In this document: positions 27,039 to 36,071 of the stretch, one piece after another
How positions within the stretch are numbered: position 1 is the first letter of the stretch
How the letters are laid out: each line of letters starts with the position of its first letter
DNA from: Pseudarcicella hirudinis
Lineage (GTDB): Bacteria; Bacteroidota; Bacteroidia; Cytophagales; Spirosomataceae
Assembly: GCF_900115665.1 (NCBI RefSeq)
Contig: NZ_FOXH01000011.1
Coordinates: 31,467 to 95,466 of the forward strand
Direction of reading: 5' to 3'
Length of the DNA: 64,000 nt
Notes under the pieces: generated by a model
Seen by the model: only the letters and a program-made list of their open reading frames with translations
Database searches by the model: none
What the model was told of the DNA's origin: nothing
Translations under genes and position numbers: made by a program

Positions 27039-28268
27039 ATGCATGCACTAATTCAGAACGATGCTGTCGTATTTGGAATCCTGATGTCCATCGTGGCATT
27101 TACTTTTTATACTTCCTCCCTATCCAGTCGTTTCTGGCAAAAATTTTACGCTTTTGTACCTTCTATTTTAGTCTGTTATTTTGTTCCCGGGCTTTTAAAT
27201 GCTTTCGGGGTGATTTCAGGAGACGAGTCGAAACTTTACGAGGTGGTTTCTAAATTCCTGCTTCCGGCTTGTCTGGTTTATTTTACCATCAGTATTGATT
27301 TCAAAGCACTTAAAAAGCTGGGGCCTAAAGCGCTGATTGTTTTTCTGGCAGGAAGTGCTGGTGTAATGATTGGCGGACCGCTGGCAATCTGGATCGTAAA
27401 ACATATTAATCCTGTCATTGTGGAGGGAGAAACCTGGAGGGGTCTTGCAACTATTGCGGGATCATGGATTGGCGGAAGTGCCAATCAGACAGCTTTGAAA
27501 GAAGTTTTTCAGCCAGGTCCTGAAATATTCTCCCAGGCCATTGCTGTGGACGTAATAACCGCCGAGCTCTGGCTGGCACTCTTGCTTTACGGAGTAGGAA
27601 ATGCCGCAAAACTGGACGCCTGGTTTAAGGCGGATACCAGCACTGTAGATGAAATCAGAAAAAAAGTAGAAAAAGAACAGCATGAGAACCAGAGAATACC
27701 GACTACCAATGACTTGGTTATGATTCTTTTTGCAGGTTTTGGCACAACGGCACTGGCTCATTTTCTGGCAGACCTGATTGTTCCGTTTATTGAAATTCAT
27801 TTCCCTGAGCTCAAAAAATTCAGTCTTACCTCTTCTTCCTTCTGGGTTATCTCACTGGCGACCATTTTCGGAATCCTTCTTTCACAGACCAAAGCGAAGA
27901 ATCTGGAAAAGGCAGGTGCTTCCAAATTCGGAAGTCTGTTTCTTTTTATCCTGATTACTACAATCGGCATGAAAATGAATATTTTTGCGGCCCTTGAAAA
28001 CCCGGGTTTATTTCTGGTAGGAATTATCTGGATGCTTACTCATGCCTTTTTTACCCTGGTGGCTGCTTATTGGGTCAAAGCACCTTTCTTTTTTACAGCT
28101 GTCGGTTCACAGGCTAATGTAGGCGGAGCTGCCTCAGCCTCGGTTGTGGCAGCTGCGTTTCACCCCTCACTTGCTTCAGTTGGCGTTTTATTAGCCATTT
28201 TAGGATACGCATTAGGAACCTATTGTGGCTATCTCACAGGGTTGATGATGCAATGGATAGCAACTTAA
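27039..28268 (+). CDS. DUF819-family integral membrane protein
   Basis: 409 residues with about 10-11 hydrophobic segments and the conserved GSWIGGSANQTALKEVF (about residues 140-156). Other family features are FLLPACLVYFTISIDFKAL near the N-terminus and VGSQANVGGAASASVVAAAF near the C-terminus. It belongs to the DUF819/YjcL group, distantly like sodium-dependent or bile-acid-type carriers; transported substrate unknown. The start is close behind the pepP terminator, so it probably has its own weak promoter or relies on read-through. Confidence 0.88.
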   Translation: MHALIQNDAVVFGILMSIVAFTFYTSSLSSRFWQKFYAFVPSILVCYFVPGLLNAFGVISGDESKLYEVVSKFLLPACLVYFTISIDFKALKKLGPKALIVFLAGSAGVMIGGPLAIWIVKHINPVIVEGETWRGLATIAGSWIGGSANQTALKEVFQPGPEIFSQAIAVDVITAELWLALLLYGVGNAAKLDAWFKADTSTVDEIRKKVEKEQHENQRIPTTNDLVMILFAGFGTTALAHFLADLIVPFIEIHFPELKKFSLTSSSFWVISLATIFGILLSQTKAKNLEKAGASKFGSLFLFILITTIGMKMNIFAALENPGLFLVGIIWMLTHAFFTLVAAYWVKAPFFFTAVGSQANVGGAASASVVAAAFHPSLASVGVLLAILGYALGTYCGYLTGLMMQWIAT

Positions 28269-28281
28269 TTTCAACACAAAG

Positions 28282-28320
28282 GCGTGTAAACAGCAGGAAA
28301 AATCTCCTCCGTTTACACGC
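28282..28320. terminator. Hairpin between convergent DUF819 and Crp/Fnr genes
   Basis: GCGTGTAAAC (28282-28291) pairs with GTTTACACGC (28311-28320); an inner AGGA/TCCT extends it. No strong T tract, so possibly factor-assisted or a pause site. Confidence 0.6.
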
Positions 28321-28327
28321 TTGCTGT

Positions 28328-28894
28328 TCAAACGGCTTTTCTTAACCTGCTTAACGACTGAGGAGTGATACCCAGATAAGAAGCAATGTGGTATTGGGGA
28401 ACCCGCTCAAAAATTTCCGGTCGTTGTTTCTTTAATTTCTGATAACGGGTGAGTGCCGAATCACTGATCAGAGAACGATTTCGCATCGAAGCCCTGAAAT
28501 GTAACTGTTCACTCAGTAATCTTCCCAGCTTTTCAAATTTGTGATATTTGTCGTAAAGTTTCTTTAACTCCTCTACCCTTATCACCTCAAGAAAGGTTTC
28601 TTCCAATGCCTGGATATTATCAAGGCTTGGACACTGTAAAAGATAACTGTACTGATTGGTAACAATGCCACTTTCTGCCTCAATTTCAAAAGTCCACTCA
28701 TTTTCTCCCAGTGAATAATATTGCCTCAGGACACCTTTTCTGATAAAAACAATTTCCTCGGCAACCATCCCTTTTTCCAGTAAAAACTCCCACTTTTTTA
28801 ACTTTTTCGTGTAAATGAGCGACGCAAACTCTTTCACCTCTTCGTTATTCAGTTCGACAAACTGACTAACGAAATCCAATAACTGCAATTCCAT
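28328..28894 (-). CDS. Crp/Fnr-family transcriptional regulator
   Basis: 188 residues. A cyclic-nucleotide-binding-type beta barrel (residues 20-115, LEKGMVAEEIVFIRKGVLRQ) is followed by a long helix and a C-terminal helix-turn-helix (HIASYLGITPQSLSRLRK). No cysteine cluster for an Fe-S sensor and no canonical cAMP-binding Arg-Ala pair that I can see, so the ligand is unknown. In Bacteroidota such short Crp-like proteins often respond to stress. Divergent from lepA, with a 462-base spacer. Confidence 0.88.
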   Translation of the reverse strand: MELQLLDFVSQFVELNNEEVKEFASLIYTKKLKKWEFLLEKGMVAEEIVFIRKGVLRQYYSLGENEWTFEIEAESGIVTNQYSYLLQCPSLDNIQALEETFLEVIRVEELKKLYDKYHKFEKLGRLLSEQLHFRASMRNRSLISDSALTRYQKLKKQRPEIFERVPQYHIASYLGITPQSLSRLRKAV

Positions 28895-29356
28895 AAACTT
28901 TAATTTTTACCAAACTCACTTAAGGCCGGCGGTTTAATCATCAAATAGCAAACAGAAAAACAAAACCTAACAGATTTGTTTTTCCTGACAAATGGTAAAT
29001 CGCATACAAGTTAAGAAATCCTTCCCGTATAGGTTAAATCCAATTATTAAAAACAGATTATTTTTAACAATCTATTGCTTAATCTTAACCGGTTTCATAT
29101 TTACTGGTACTAATTACAAAACAATCATAATATAGATAACGACCGATAACTTGAAATAAGTATATCAGAAAATTTAACTGTAAGCGGTGTTCAATAAGAT
29201 TGATAACAGATATAACGCAGGGTTTAAGTAAAAACTTCAGGAAAAATGTAGTTTTAGCCGTTCAAGTTATCTTTTTCCAAATAAGCATAGTAATTTTGTC
29301 AATTGAGAATTTTCAAGGCTCAATGACAGTGATATTTCACGACTTACGACATATAA
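28895..29356. other. Divergent intergenic region upstream of lepA
   Basis: 462 bases without a supported gene. It must hold the minus-strand regulator promoter and the lepA promoter. A -7 element TAATTTTG at 29291-29298 is the likely lepA one, with no matching -33 TTTG. I see no RNA gene or strong dyad. Confidence 0.45.
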
Positions 29357-31144
29357 ATGAATAACATCAGAAATTTTTGCATTATTGCCCACATCGACCA
29401 TGGGAAAAGTACTCTTGCTGACCGCCTGATTGAATTTACGCAGACTGTTCAGAAAAGAGATATGCAGGCCCAGTTGCTGGACGATATGGATTTGGAACGT
29501 GAGAGAGGAATTACTATCAAATCCCACGCTATTCAGATGAATTACCATTTTGAAGGCCAGGATTATGTTTTTAACCTGATTGATACCCCGGGTCACGTTG
29601 ACTTTTCGTATGAAGTTTCACGTTCAATTGCTGCCTGTGAAGGCGCTTTACTGATCGTTGATGCTTCTCAGGGGATTGAAGCACAAACAATCTCCAATCT
29701 CTACCTTGCTATTAATCATAACCTGGAAATTATCCCGGTTCTGAATAAAATTGACCTTCCCGGAGCTATGCCTGAGGAAGTAAAAGACCAGATTGTAGAT
29801 TTACTTGGCTGTGACCGTGATGATATTATCCATGCTTCCGGAAAAGAAGGCATCGGTATTTCTGATATTCTTGAGGCAATTGTAAAAAGAGTTCCTGCTC
29901 CCAAAGGAGAACCGGAAGGTCCGCTTCAGGCCTTAATCTTTGATTCGGTTTTCAACTCTTTCAGAGGTATTGAGGTAATTTTCAGGGTATATAATGGTTC
30001 TATTAAAAAAGGAGACAAAGTAAAGTTTATGAACACCGGCAAAGAATATTATGCCGATGAAATCGGAACACTCCGTTTTGACAAAGAACCCAAACAAGAA
30101 ATAAAAGCCGGAGATGTTGGTTACCTGATTTCAGGAATCAAAGAAGCGAAAGAAGTAAAAGTAGGTGATACAATTACCCATGTATCCAAACAATGTGCTG
30201 CTGCTATTCAGGGTTTTGAAGAAGTAAAACCAATGGTTTTTGCCGGAATTTATCCGGTTGATACCACTGAATTTGAAGACCTGAGAGATGCGATGGAGAA
30301 ACTCCAGCTAAATGATGCTTCATTGGTCTGGGAACCTGAAACTTCTATGGCACTTGGATTTGGTTTCCGTTGCGGATTCCTGGGTATGCTTCATATGGAA
30401 ATTGTTCAGGAGCGTCTGGAACGTGAATTTGACATGACCGTAATTACCACAGTTCCCTCCGTAAAATTCAAGGTAAAAACTACCAAAGGAGAAGAGCTCT
30501 GGGTTTCAGCCCCTTCAGACCTTCCGGAACCGAACCTGATTGACTTCGTTGAAGAGCCATATATTAAAGCACAGATTATCACGAAATCTGAATACACAGG
30601 ATCAATCATGAGTTTGTGTATGGATAAGCGTGGTAACCTGAAAAATCAGATTTATTTAACTTCAGATCGGGTAGAATTATCCTTCGACATGCCTTTATCT
30701 GAAGTAGTATTTGATTTCTTTGACAGATTAAAAACTATTTCCCGTGGATATGCCTCCCTCGATTATGAGTATATGGGGTATTTTGAAGGAGAAATGGTGA
30801 AACTGGACATCATGCTGAATGATGAGAAAGTTGATGCACTTTCAGCGATTGTTCACCGTGACAAAGCTTATGACTGGGGTAAACGCCTTTGTGAAAAACT
30901 CAGAGAATTAATTCCGAGACAGCAATTTGAAATTAAAATTCAGGCAGCAATCGGAATGAAAATCATCGCCCGTGAAACGGTAAAGGCTCTGAGAAAAGAC
31001 GTATTGGCGAAATGTTACGGCGGTGATATTTCACGTAAACGTAAACTCCTTGAAAAACAGAAGAAAGGTAAGAAACGGATGCGTCAGGTAGGAAATGTTG
31101 AAATTCCTCAGGAAGCGTTTATGGCTGTTTTGAAACTTGATTAA
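29357..31144 (+). CDS. lepA: Elongation factor 4 (LepA)
   Basis: 595 residues, typical length. G-domain motifs are [16 protein letters not shown] (G1), RGITIKSHA (G2), DTPGHVDF (G3) and NKIDLP (G4), followed by domain II, a central domain and the LepA-specific C-terminal domain ([21 protein letters not shown]). This ribosome-bound GTPase acts on stalled or misassembled ribosomes. Single-gene unit with a probable promoter 60 bases upstream and two terminator hairpins downstream. Confidence 0.97.
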   Translation: MNNIRNFCIIAHIDHGKSTLADRLIEFTQTVQKRDMQAQLLDDMDLERERGITIKSHAIQMNYHFEGQDYVFNLIDTPGHVDFSYEVSRSIAACEGALLIVDASQGIEAQTISNLYLAINHNLEIIPVLNKIDLPGAMPEEVKDQIVDLLGCDRDDIIHASGKEGIGISDILEAIVKRVPAPKGEPEGPLQALIFDSVFNSFRGIEVIFRVYNGSIKKGDKVKFMNTGKEYYADEIGTLRFDKEPKQEIKAGDVGYLISGIKEAKEVKVGDTITHVSKQCAAAIQGFEEVKPMVFAGIYPVDTTEFEDLRDAMEKLQLNDASLVWEPETSMALGFGFRCGFLGMLHMEIVQERLEREFDMTVITTVPSVKFKVKTTKGEELWVSAPSDLPEPNLIDFVEEPYIKAQIITKSEYTGSIMSLCMDKRGNLKNQIYLTSDRVELSFDMPLSEVVFDFFDRLKTISRGYASLDYEYMGYFEGEMVKLDIMLNDEKVDALSAIVHRDKAYDWGKRLCEKLRELIPRQQFEIKIQAAIGMKIIARETVKALRKDVLAKCYGGDISRKRKLLEKQKKGKKRMRQVGNVEIPQEAFMAVLKLD

Positions 31145-31166
31145 TTCGTTTTGATGTTATCATTCA

Positions 31167-31243
31167 AAGCCATGATTTCCTTTGGCTCAAACAAAAGGAG
31201 TTATGGCTTAATCATATAATTTTAAGACAAAATTATATTTTTC
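31167..31243 (+). terminator. Two tandem terminator hairpins after lepA
   Basis: First hairpin: AAGCCAT/ATGGCTT (31167-31209) with an inner TCCTTT/AAAGGA. Second: ATATAATTTT (31214-31223) pairs perfectly with AAAATTATAT (31229-31238), then TTTTTC. Confidence 0.75.
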
Positions 31244-31404
31244 AAAGATAACTTTTGAAAGCAAGTGTTTAGCTTTATTTTTGATTTTCAAATTTAGTAT
31301 TATTCAAATCCGGAATGTTACAGTTCCTCCGTTTGAAACAAAATCTTAGAACAATTCAAGGCAAAATTGCTACTATTTAAAATAATTCCCTTTAAATAAA
31401 AACT

Positions 31405-33009
31405 ATGGCTGTTGCAATCAGAATGCCCAAGATGAGTGATACCATGACAGAAGGTGTCATTGCCGAGTGGCTCAAAAAAGTAGGTGATACCGTTAAGTCA
31501 GGTGATATTATTGCTGAAGTCGAGACCGACAAAGCAACTATGGAGTTGGAAAATTATGAGGATGGTGTAATTCTTTACATCGGGATTGAAAAAGGCCAGG
31601 CCGTTCCGGTTGACGGAGTTATTGCAGTAATTGGTGCTGCCGGTGAAGACTATAAGTCTGCATTAGGTGGTGGTGCCGCTCCTGCACCTGCTGTAGCTGA
31701 AACAGCTCCGGCGGCAGTCGCTTCAGAACCTGCTCCGGTGGCAGCAGCTCCGGCAGCAAATGTAAATGCAGCTGTAGTAAGAATGCCTAAAATGTCAGAT
31801 ACAATGACGGAAGGTGTCATTGCTGAATGGTTGAAAAAAGTAGGTGACGTTGTAAAATCAGGAGATATCATTGCCGAAGTTGAAACAGACAAAGCAACGA
31901 TGGAACTTGAAAACTATGAAGACGGAACTATCTTATATATTGGTGCCGAAAAAGGTCAGGCTGTTCCTGTAGATGGTATTATTGCTATCGTAGGTGAAGC
32001 CGGTGCTGATTATAAAGCATTATTGGGAGGTGGTGCTCCGGCCGCTGCGCCAGCAACTGCCGCTCCTGCGGAAACCGCTGCTCCGGTTGCTTCTGCCCCT
32101 GCGGCTGCTTCAGCAACTCCTGCTGCTGATACTGACGGAAGAGTGAAAGCTTCTCCATTGGCTAAAGCTCTGGCTAAAGATAAAGGTATCAATCTTTCTG
32201 AGATAAACGGTTCAGGAGAAAACGGAAGAATCATCAAAGCTGACGTTGATAACTTCAAACCAAAAGCTGAAGCGGCTCCAGCTGCCAAATCTGCTCCGGC
32301 AGTGGCCAGCCCTGCTGTTTACGGTGAAGAAAGCTATGAAGAATTCCCTGTTTCTCAGATGCGTAAGACAATCGCCCGCCGCCTTTCTGAGTCTAAATTC
32401 ACTGCTCCGGAATTCTATCTGACGATGGAAATCAATATGGACAAAGCAATGGCTGCCCGTACTTCAATGAATGAAATCTCTCCGGTTAAAATTTCATTCA
32501 ACGATATGGTTATCAAAGCTGTTGCCCAGTCACTGACAAAACACCCTAAAGTGAATTCTTCATGGTTAGGTGATAAAATCAGAGTAAACAAGCATGTACA
32601 CATCGGTATGGCTGTAGCTGTTGAAGAAGGTTTATTAGTTCCGGTAATTCGTTTTGCCAATACTAAATCTTTGTCTCAGATCTCCGCAGATGCCAAAGAC
32701 CTTGGCGGAAAAGCGAAAAACAAGCAGTTACAACCAAAAGACTGGGAAGGTAATACTTTCACGGTAAGTAATCTTGGTATGTTCGGAATCGATGAATTTA
32801 CTTCGATTATCAACTCTCCTGAATCATGTATTCTTGCAGTGGGTGGTATCAAAGAAACAGTTGGTGTGAAAAACGGACAATTTTATGCTACCAATGTAAT
32901 GAAAGTAACCCTTACCTGTGACCACCGTACAGTAGATGGCGCAACGGGAGCTGCATTCCTGCAGACTTTCAAACAGTTATTGGAAGATCCTTATAAATTG
33001 TTAGTATAA
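31405..33009 (+). CDS. pdhC: Pyruvate dehydrogenase E2 (dihydrolipoyl acetyltransferase), two lipoyl domains
   Basis: 534 residues. Lipoyl domain 1 (residues 1-77) and lipoyl domain 2 (about 127-203) each carry the lipoylation lysine in VETDKATMELENYEDG; their protein sequences are nearly identical. Ala/Pro-rich linkers follow. The peripheral subunit-binding domain (about 248-287, KASPLAKALAKDKGINLSEI) precedes the catalytic acetyltransferase (about 310-534), with the CDHRTVDGATGA active-site motif near the C-terminus. It is the core of the pyruvate dehydrogenase complex, feeding acetyl-CoA to the TCA cycle. E1 and E3 genes are not adjacent. A 12-bp terminator follows. Confidence 0.93.
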   Translation: MAVAIRMPKMSDTMTEGVIAEWLKKVGDTVKSGDIIAEVETDKATMELENYEDGVILYIGIEKGQAVPVDGVIAVIGAAGEDYKSALGGGAAPAPAVAETAPAAVASEPAPVAAAPAANVNAAVVRMPKMSDTMTEGVIAEWLKKVGDVVKSGDIIAEVETDKATMELENYEDGTILYIGAEKGQAVPVDGIIAIVGEAGADYKALLGGGAPAAAPATAAPAETAAPVASAPAAASATPAADTDGRVKASPLAKALAKDKGINLSEINGSGENGRIIKADVDNFKPKAEAAPAAKSAPAVASPAVYGEESYEEFPVSQMRKTIARRLSESKFTAPEFYLTMEINMDKAMAARTSMNEISPVKISFNDMVIKAVAQSLTKHPKVNSSWLGDKIRVNKHVHIGMAVAVEEGLLVPVIRFANTKSLSQISADAKDLGGKAKNKQLQPKDWEGNTFTVSNLGMFGIDEFTSIINSPESCILAVGGIKETVGVKNGQFYATNVMKVTLTCDHRTVDGATGAAFLQTFKQLLEDPYKLLV

Positions 33010-33028
33010 TAAATACTCAATAGTGTAG

Positions 33029-33088
33029 AAAAGATGAAAGATAAAGAGTGTTATTTTAACATTCCTTAGCCTTTCATCTTTTCTCTTT
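33029..33088 (+). terminator. Terminator between E2 and hslV
   Basis: AAAAGATGAAAG (33029-33040) pairs perfectly with CTTTCATCTTTT (33071-33082), then CTCTTTTT. The loop is long (30 nt). Confidence 0.7.
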
Positions 33089-33102
33089 TTATCAATATTC
33101 AA

Positions 33103-33642
33103 ATGGAAAAAGTAAGATCAACCACCGTATTAGGTATTGTGCATAACGGACAGGTAGCACTTGGTGCCGACGGACAGGCCTCCATGGGCGCTACCGTAGC
33201 CAAAAATCATGTCCGCAAAATCCGTAAAATGCTTGATGGGAAGATTGTTACAGGTTTTGCAGGTTCTACAGCTGATGCTTTTACATTGCTGGAAAGGTTT
33301 GAGGAAAAACTGAACGCCTACGGTGGAAATATGAAAAGAGCCAGCATCGAACTCGCAAAAGATTGGAGAACAGACCGCTATCTGCGCAAACTGGAAGCAA
33401 TGATGATTGTCGCCAATAAAGAAGAACTCCTGATTATTTCAGGAACCGGTGATGTATTGGAACCTGAAAATGGTATTGCAGCAATTGGTTCAGGAGGAAA
33501 TTATGCACTTTCGGCAGCAACAGCTCTTAAAAAACATGCACAGCATTTAAGTGCAGAGGAAATGGTTAAAGAAGGACTCACCGTTGCAGCGGATATCTGT
33601 ATTTACACAAATCATAATTTCATTATTGAAAAACCTGTCTGA
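33103..33642 (+). CDS. hslV: ATP-dependent protease proteolytic subunit HslV (ClpQ)
   Basis: 179 residues. The catalytic N-terminal threonine is exposed after removal of a short leader: MEKVRS then TTVLGIVHNGQVALGADGQ, where GADGQAS is the family motif. The other conserved features are KIVTGFAGSTADAFTL and AIGSGGNYALSAA. HslV forms the dodecameric peptidase of the HslUV complex. The partner ATPase gene hslU is not in the window. A single-gene unit; a terminator follows directly. The start is preferred because it lies only 15 bases after the E2 terminator's T tract and is the first ATG. Confidence 0.94.
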   Translation: MEKVRSTTVLGIVHNGQVALGADGQASMGATVAKNHVRKIRKMLDGKIVTGFAGSTADAFTLLERFEEKLNAYGGNMKRASIELAKDWRTDRYLRKLEAMMIVANKEELLIISGTGDVLEPENGIAAIGSGGNYALSAATALKKHAQHLSAEEMVKEGLTVAADICIYTNHNFIIEKPV

Positions 33643-33656
33643 CAATTTATGTTAAA

Positions 33657-33714
33657 CTTCCTGATTCTGCGAAAAACTTATCGAACGGTCTTGCAAAATC
33701 AGGAAGCTTTTTTT
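33657..33714 (+). terminator. Terminator after hslV
   Basis: CTTCCTGATT (33657-33666) pairs with AATCAGGAAG (33697-33706), followed by CTTTTTTTT. Confidence 0.85.
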
Positions 33715-33772
33715 TCTCCTCCAAACGCTACCGTTAGATAAATCCAAAGGCTCTTCTGACGTATATATATGG

Positions 33773-33780
33773 TATTTTTG
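33773..33780 (+). promoter_or_regulatory. -7 element of the lipoprotein gene
   Basis: TATTTTTG fits TAnnTTTG and lies 29 bases before the ATG at 33810. No -33 TTTG at the usual distance. Confidence 0.4.
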
Positions 33781-33809
33781 TAAAGTTTAAACATCCTTAT
33801 CAAAATATC

Positions 33810-34379
33810 ATGAAACAATTCTCTTTATTTTTTATGGCCTTAATCGGCCTGGTTCTACTTAATTCCTGTAGTAAAAGTGACAGCCCGGCTGTTGAACCGG
33901 AAGTAAGTATCAGTGGAAAATGGTCTATTACCGGGTTAGGTACAATTACCGATTTAAAGACTTACGATGCCACGCTTGAAGAAATTGCTGCCGTAAGCAA
34001 TAACAAAGATATTCTTAAACTGAAAGACGTTTACAGTTATGAATTCAAAACTGACGGGACTTATGTAGCAGGAACAGATTCAGGAACATGGATACTTGCT
34101 GCTGACAAAAAACAGGTTACCCTTACTTCAAAAGTAAATGTTGATTCTAACAAAAAGCCTGCTGTACTAATTTTTCAGGTATTTGATCTTGCCAAGAATT
34201 CTGTAAAATTGGGTTTCAAAAAATTCAGCAAAAACGCTTCCGGAAACTTTGACACAACATCCTTAGAAGATTTCGCTTATTTCTCTGTTGGAATCATGGG
34301 TATGGCAGGAAAAGGTGGCACCCAGGCTGATTTGGACAAAGTAAAAACGTTACAAGGTACGCTTAACCTTAAACGATAA
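33810..34379 (+). CDS. Lipocalin-like lipoprotein
   Basis: 189 residues with a lipoprotein signal (LIGLVLLNSC; lipidated Cys20) followed by a Ser/Asp-rich linker. The mature part begins SISGKWSITGLG and contains FKTDGTYVAGTDSGTWIL, the pattern of the lipocalin-like domain common in Bacteroidota lipoproteins. Function unknown; probably anchored in the outer or inner membrane leaflet. A single-gene unit with its own -7 element and a strong terminator. Confidence 0.8.
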   Translation: MKQFSLFFMALIGLVLLNSCSKSDSPAVEPEVSISGKWSITGLGTITDLKTYDATLEEIAAVSNNKDILKLKDVYSYEFKTDGTYVAGTDSGTWILAADKKQVTLTSKVNVDSNKKPAVLIFQVFDLAKNSVKLGFKKFSKNASGNFDTTSLEDFAYFSVGIMGMAGKGGTQADLDKVKTLQGTLNLKR

Positions 34380-34400
34380 TATACTTCCCCTTCATTTAAA

Positions 34401-34436
34401 AGAGTCGCTAATAAAAGTTCAGCGGCTCTTTTTTTA
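34401..34436 (+). terminator. Terminator after lipoprotein gene
   Basis: AGAGTCGCT (34401-34409) pairs with AGCGGCTCT (34421-34429, one G-U), followed by TTTTTTT. Confidence 0.85.
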
Positions 34437-34656
34437 TGCCCGCAATTCTCCTTCTGAGGGCTGTCGGACACAATATGATTTTTTCAAACGTTTGCCATAC
34501 TGTTTGATTCGAAATATATTTTATATAAAAAATACAAATCACTAACTTAGGATAAAGATTTTACAGATACTATGTTGCCGGTAAAATCTGTGTAGAAAAA
34601 TATCATATTAAGACAGAATACCTTTCAGCATATTAATTTATCTAATTCCCTGTATT

Positions 34657-36024
34657 ATGACAACAAATTGGTCAAGACGTGACTTAATAAAAGCCCTGAG
34701 TCTGGGAGCTTCTATCCCATCTTTTTCCTCATGGGCAAAAGATGAGGCCGGACAGCCAATGCTTTTACCGGAAAATTCTAAGAGCTTCAAACTGGCTAAA
34801 CCCGTTACAGCCATTACCCTTGGAGCCGGAAACCGTGGAAATATCTACGGCAGTTTTTCAGTGCAATATCCTGAAAAACTGGACATAGTTGGTGTTGCAG
34901 AGCCTATTCCGATCAGAAGTGAAAGGTTTTCACAAAAGCATAATATCAGTAAAGAGAATATTTTCAAAACCTGGGAAGATGTTTTTAAACGCCCTAAGTT
35001 TGCTGATGCAATCATCATCACTACTCCCGATGACCTCCATTACGGGCCATGTATGCAGGCTCTTAAAATGGGTTATGATATTTTACTGGAAAAACCTATT
35101 TCTCCGTCGGAACAAGAATGCCGTGATATTCTGGAGCTTGCTAAAAAAACAGGAAGAATTGTAGCTGTCTGTCACGTGTTAAGATATGCCCCTTATTTTG
35201 TCAAGTTAAAAGAACTCATTTCAAGCGGAGCAATCGGAGAACTGGTCAGCGTGCAACACATGGAACCCATTGGTTATGAGCACATGTGCGACTCATATGT
35301 ACGCGGGAACTGGCATAACAGTAAGAAAACAACACCAATCATTCTGGCGAAATCATGCCATGATCTCGATATTATAAGATGGCTGGTAGGAAAACCGTCT
35401 AAAAACATACAGGCATTCGGAGAACTGAAATGGTTTAAAAAGGAAAATGCTCCGGCAGGAAGTACTGAGCGTTGCACTGATGGATGTAAGGTAGAGAGCC
35501 AGTGTGCCTTTTCCGCAATTTCTATTTATCATCGTGACCGAAAAAGGCTGAAACGCTTTGATCTTCCTTACGAAAAGGAAAAACAAGGCGATGCTATTAT
35601 GCAAATCCTTAAAACCACCGATTATGGTCGTTGTGTTTACAAAATGGACAATGATCAGCCTGAACATTATACAACCAATATTCAGTTTGAGGACGGCATT
35701 ACCGCCAGCTTCTCAATGGAAGGACTGACTTCATATGAAGGCCGCAGAACAAGGCTAATGGGCAGCAAAGGCGATATTGTAGGAGATATGTTTTCTTTCG
35801 AACATACCGATTTTCTTAGCGGTAAGAAAACACAATGGAAAAACGAAACGGATATGCACGGAGGAGGAGACTGGAGACTGGTTGAAAACTGGATTCAGGC
35901 AGTCGGGCAACAAAATGCGGGTTTACTTTCCTCCACCATCGACGTTTCCATCGAAAGCCATGTAATGGGTTTTCTGGCTGAGAAAAGTCGTATTAACAAG
36001 AAAGTAGAAGATATTATCGTTTAA
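34657..36024 (+). CDS. Tat-exported Gfo/Idh/MocA-family oxidoreductase
   Basis: 455 residues. The N-terminus MTTNWSRRDLIKALSLGAS carries a twin-arginine motif (SRRDLIK), so the folded, cofactor-loaded protein is probably exported. The NAD(P)-binding domain begins VTAITLGAGNRGN (Gly-x-Gly). The catalytic region has EKPISPSEQECRDILELAKK with the EKP motif, then the Gfo/Idh C-terminal domain. A central cluster (RCTDGCKVESQC) could bind a metal. The family oxidises or reduces sugars and inositols using NAD(P). Alone on this strand; hairpin terminator after it. Substrate unknown. Confidence 0.88.
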   Translation: MTTNWSRRDLIKALSLGASIPSFSSWAKDEAGQPMLLPENSKSFKLAKPVTAITLGAGNRGNIYGSFSVQYPEKLDIVGVAEPIPIRSERFSQKHNISKENIFKTWEDVFKRPKFADAIIITTPDDLHYGPCMQALKMGYDILLEKPISPSEQECRDILELAKKTGRIVAVCHVLRYAPYFVKLKELISSGAIGELVSVQHMEPIGYEHMCDSYVRGNWHNSKKTTPIILAKSCHDLDIIRWLVGKPSKNIQAFGELKWFKKENAPAGSTERCTDGCKVESQCAFSAISIYHRDRKRLKRFDLPYEKEKQGDAIMQILKTTDYGRCVYKMDNDQPEHYTTNIQFEDGITASFSMEGLTSYEGRRTRLMGSKGDIVGDMFSFEHTDFLSGKKTQWKNETDMHGGGDWRLVENWIQAVGQQNAGLLSSTIDVSIESHVMGFLAEKSRINKKVEDIIV

Positions 36025-36028
36025 ATCA

Positions 36029-36067
36029 AAATCGGGAATCTGGATATAAAATCCGGATTCCCGATTT
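36029..36067 (+). terminator. Terminator after the oxidoreductase gene
   Basis: AAATCGGGAATC (36029-36040) pairs with GATTCCCGATTT (36056-36067), inner GGAT/ATCC, then ATTTTT. It also faces the convergent DD-peptidase gene. Confidence 0.85.
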
Positions 36068-36071
36068 ATTT

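Noticed and set aside
31650-32288. Ala-rich minus-strand frames inside the E2 gene
   Set aside because: They are the reverse reading of the Ala/Pro linkers and have no other features.
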